DNA from: Prevotellaceae bacterium UBA4332
Lineage (GTDB): Bacteria; Bacteroidota; Bacteroidia; Bacteroidales; Bacteroidaceae
Length of the DNA stretch: 64,000 nt
Assembly: GCA_002394365.1 (NCBI GenBank)
Contig: DGTQ01000023.1
Span: forward strand, 17,162 to 81,161
Direction: 5' to 3'
The notes beneath the pieces were generated by a model. It saw nothing but the letters and a program-made list of their open reading frames with translations. It was not told where the DNA came from and did not search any database. Position numbers and translations under genes: made by a program. Below are positions 62,529 to 64,000 of this stretch, in pieces; the stretch's first letter is position 1, and each line of letters starts with the position of its first letter.

Positions 62529-63776
62529 CTAATTACTAATTCCTAATTCCTTTTCAAAGAAAAGGATGACTTCCTGCTGCATTTCCTTATTGAAATAATG
62601 CTTCTCGTCCCACAGTTTGGTGGTGAGCTTGTCGGCAGCACCCTGTTCTGCCCACGCCTTGCGCATCACCTCGTAACTGGCTTTCACGCCCTCTACGGGA
62701 AAGAGTTTGTCCCTCATGCCATTAAAGAACAGCGAGGGCTTGGGGGCAGCAAGCGAAGCCACCTGCGGGTAGTCTGCCACGTTGCGTATGCCTGGTATCA
62801 GCATGGAGTAGGCCGAGCCTCCCTTGTTCTGGTTGTTCTCTACGGTCATGAGGTGCTCCGTATCGTTCATCCAGCAAATGGAGGCACTCGCCTTGATGTC
62901 GTCGCTCAGCGCAGCGAGCATCCACGAACGGTAAGAGCCCATAGAGAAGCCCAGACACCCTACCCTCTCTGGGTTGACCATAGGCAGGTGAGCCAGGAAG
63001 GCGGCAGAGCGTATGTCATCCCATGTTATCCACGCTCCCCACGAGGTGCCCATCTGCATCATGTTTGAGGCAAGCGCCTGCTGGCTCTCATACATCTTAC
63101 CATTAAGGGCTTTCAAGGAAGTCTCCCCTTGGGTTTCTGTCCCCCGCGAAACGGGGGAATTGAAGGGGGTTATAAGACTATTGAGATTTAGAGGGGGTTT
63201 CCTGTCGCCCCAGAAAAGGGCATCAGTCGAGAGCACCACATAGCCCCTCTTCGCCAGTTCGTCGCCCACATACACCCCGTCGTAGCACTTTCTCACCCAG
63301 TCGTCAGCATCGGCAAGGGTGAGCGAGTCAACGCCAAAGGGCTTCACCATCTTCTCCTTGCCTATGGTGAAGTGCGCACCGTGGTCGTGGAGGAGGAGGA
63401 TAGCAGGACGGTCAGGGGCTTTTGTGTCAGGCACCAGCAAGTACGCCAATACCCTCTCCCATTTGTTTATGTTAAACGCTATCTTCTGTGCCTTGTAGCC
63501 CTCTCGCTGTTCCTCTGCCAGCACCTCGTAGCTGTAGTCTTTGGGAGCTGGTGGCGCCATCTGCATGGTGGCAAGGATGCGCTCCCGCGTCACTCCCTCC
63601 TCCATCGACTTTTCCTGCACCCTGCTCAGCGAGTCCTTCAGTTGCTGGTAGAACACAGGCATCGACTTGATGAGTCCATGCGTCTCGTAAGGCTCACCCC
63701 CTGCTATCGTGGTCTGCGCCACAGCCGTTGCAGCACAGAGAGCCGTCATTATAATAGAACAAACATACTTCTTCAT
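62529..63776 (-). CDS. Secreted alpha/beta hydrolase (dienelactone hydrolase/acetylesterase-like) with in-frame insertion
   Basis: 415 aa. The signal peptide ends AVAQ (about residue 21). The alpha/beta hydrolase core has AILLLHDHGAHF, the nucleophile motif GFSMGS (Ser278), the acid in GMRDKLFP (Asp355) and the His in EKHYFN (His392). This architecture fits bacterial acetyl-xylan-esterase-like or dienelactone-hydrolase-like enzymes of glycan loci. Residues about 193-228 (PLNLNSLITPFNSPVSRG and onward) interrupt a normally contiguous loop between ALFWGDR and YESQQALASNMMQMG, and are encoded by a palindromic repeat. The 40-bp gap to gluQ is made of ATTGAGAATTG words. Confidence 0.85.
   Translation of the reverse strand: MKKYVCSIIMTALCAATAVAQTTIAGGEPYETHGLIKSMPVFYQQLKDSLSRVQEKSMEEGVTRERILATMQMAPPAPKDYSYEVLAEEQREGYKAQKIAFNINKWERVLAYLLVPDTKAPDRPAILLLHDHGAHFTIGKEKMVKPFGVDSLTLADADDWVRKCYDGVYVGDELAKRGYVVLSTDALFWGDRKPPLNLNSLITPFNSPVSRGTETQGETSLKALNGKMYESQQALASNMMQMGTSWGAWITWDDIRSAAFLAHLPMVNPERVGCLGFSMGSYRSWMLAALSDDIKASASICWMNDTEHLMTVENNQNKGGSAYSMLIPGIRNVADYPQVASLAAPKPSLFFNGMRDKLFPVEGVKASYEVMRKAWAEQGAADKLTTKLWDEKHYFNKEMQQEVILFFEKELGISN
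63093..63200. repeat. Palindromic repeat insertion inside the hydrolase gene
   Basis: Contains CCCCCG CGAAA CGGGGG (63141-63157), followed by AATTGAAGGGGGTTATAAGA and CTATTGAG. That is the arrangement seen intergenically at 42228-42270 and in the gluQ insertion at 62096-62150. It adds about 36 codons in frame. Confidence 0.7.
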
Positions 63777-63826
63777 TTTTTACCTCTGCTCCTTTTTTAT
63801 CTTTCAATAAGAATACTTAGCAACTG

Positions 63827-63858
63827 CAAAGGTAAAACTTTTTTCTCTAATAACCAAA
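63827..63858 (-). promoter_or_regulatory. Promoter of the alpha/beta hydrolase gene
   Basis: TTTG (63858-63855), 20 bases, TACCTTTG (63834-63827) on the minus strand. The leader is about 45 nt. Confidence 0.7.
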
Positions 63859-63889
63859 AACATTGCGGCCATGCTTTTTCTACCTCCCA

Positions 63890-63943
63890 ACCTCCCTAAT
63901 TGGCTCTGAGCCCAGTGTTTATGCGCCTTGACGTTAGGGAGGT
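63890..63943 (-). repeat. Dispersed hairpin element, copy 2
   Basis: On the minus strand, ACCTCCCTAA (63943-63934) pairs with TTAGGGAGGT (63899-63890) around a 34-nt loop containing GCGCATAAACACTGGG, identical to the loop core of copy 1 (41917-41975). The stem sequence shares nothing with that of copy 1. The neighbouring stretch 63944-64000 holds GGTCACTT, GGACCTTT and AAGGGAG words also seen beside copy 1. No gene is seen in 63859-64000. Confidence 0.8.
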
Positions 63944-64000
63944 CGGTTCTCTAAAGGTCCCTTACATCTCCCTTAAACCTCTGAAGTGACCCCAAAAAGT

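Overview
The window looks like a chromosomal segment of a Bacteroidales bacterium, most likely Prevotella or a close relative. The pointers are a fimbrillin-type pilus locus, two DUF3575-like proteins, a propeller/Y_Y_Y-type AraC regulator, a TonB-type outer-membrane barrel, secreted pectin-active enzymes, and repeated -7 promoter boxes of the Bacteroidetes form TAnnTTTG (some with TTTG 19-20 bases upstream) with few strong Shine-Dalgarno sites. I see no rRNA, transposase, integrase or CRISPR array. There is one tRNA (Met, CAT).

Layout. 1-0.6 kb: a 3'-truncated secreted SGNH esterase of the rhamnogalacturonan acetylesterase type. 0.8-6.7 kb (minus): hpt, adk, a 21-bp repeat array, obg, pgeF, then a membrane-spanning propeller-AraC regulator. 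6.8-8.3 kb: nnr. 8.6-24.6 kb (minus): a ten-gene fimbrial block with a DUF3575 barrel with a charged tail, an Mfa2/FimB-like or DUF5119-like lipoprotein, four fimbrillins, a second DUF3575 protein, an OmpA-domain protein, a large multi-segment barrel and a TPR protein. 24.8-33.6 kb: rodA, dnaE (minus) and a psd-pssA-tadA-nfeD-SPFH operon. 33.6-38.4 kb: a FlaA1/CapD-type nucleotide-sugar dehydratase, a low-molecular-weight phosphatase, tRNA-Met, an FKBP isomerase, an unknown protein and two nitroreductases. 38.4-44.9 kb: a secreted glycine-rich protein, a PL1 pectate lyase, a 0.9-kb noncoding stretch crowded with repeats and hairpins, and a TonB-family barrel. 45-61.3 kb: an SGNH hydrolase and a surface-polysaccharide locus (initiating transferase fusion, glycosyltransferases, B12-type radical SAM enzyme, flippase-hydrolase fusion, polymerase, Wzz, Wzi). 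61.4-63.8 kb: gluQ and an alpha/beta hydrolase, both interrupted in frame by repeat-derived insertions.

The most unusual protein architectures are the Wzx-type flippase continuous with a periplasmic glycosidase-like domain (54359-56953) and the fusion of the two unrelated phosphoglycosyl transferase superfamilies in one chain (46139-47992). The least explained DNA signals are dispersed repeats. One is a hairpin pair with an identical 16-nt loop core on stems of unrelated sequence (41917-41975 and 63890-63943). Another is a GC-rich palindrome family that lies between genes at 42.2 kb and inside reading frames at 62.1 and 63.1 kb. A third is a pair of 21-bp-period arrays between genes. Spacers between genes are often built of short tandem words, and in two genes the same kind of words encode part of the signal peptide.

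Functions are assigned from recognisable motifs and context only; no database search was run.
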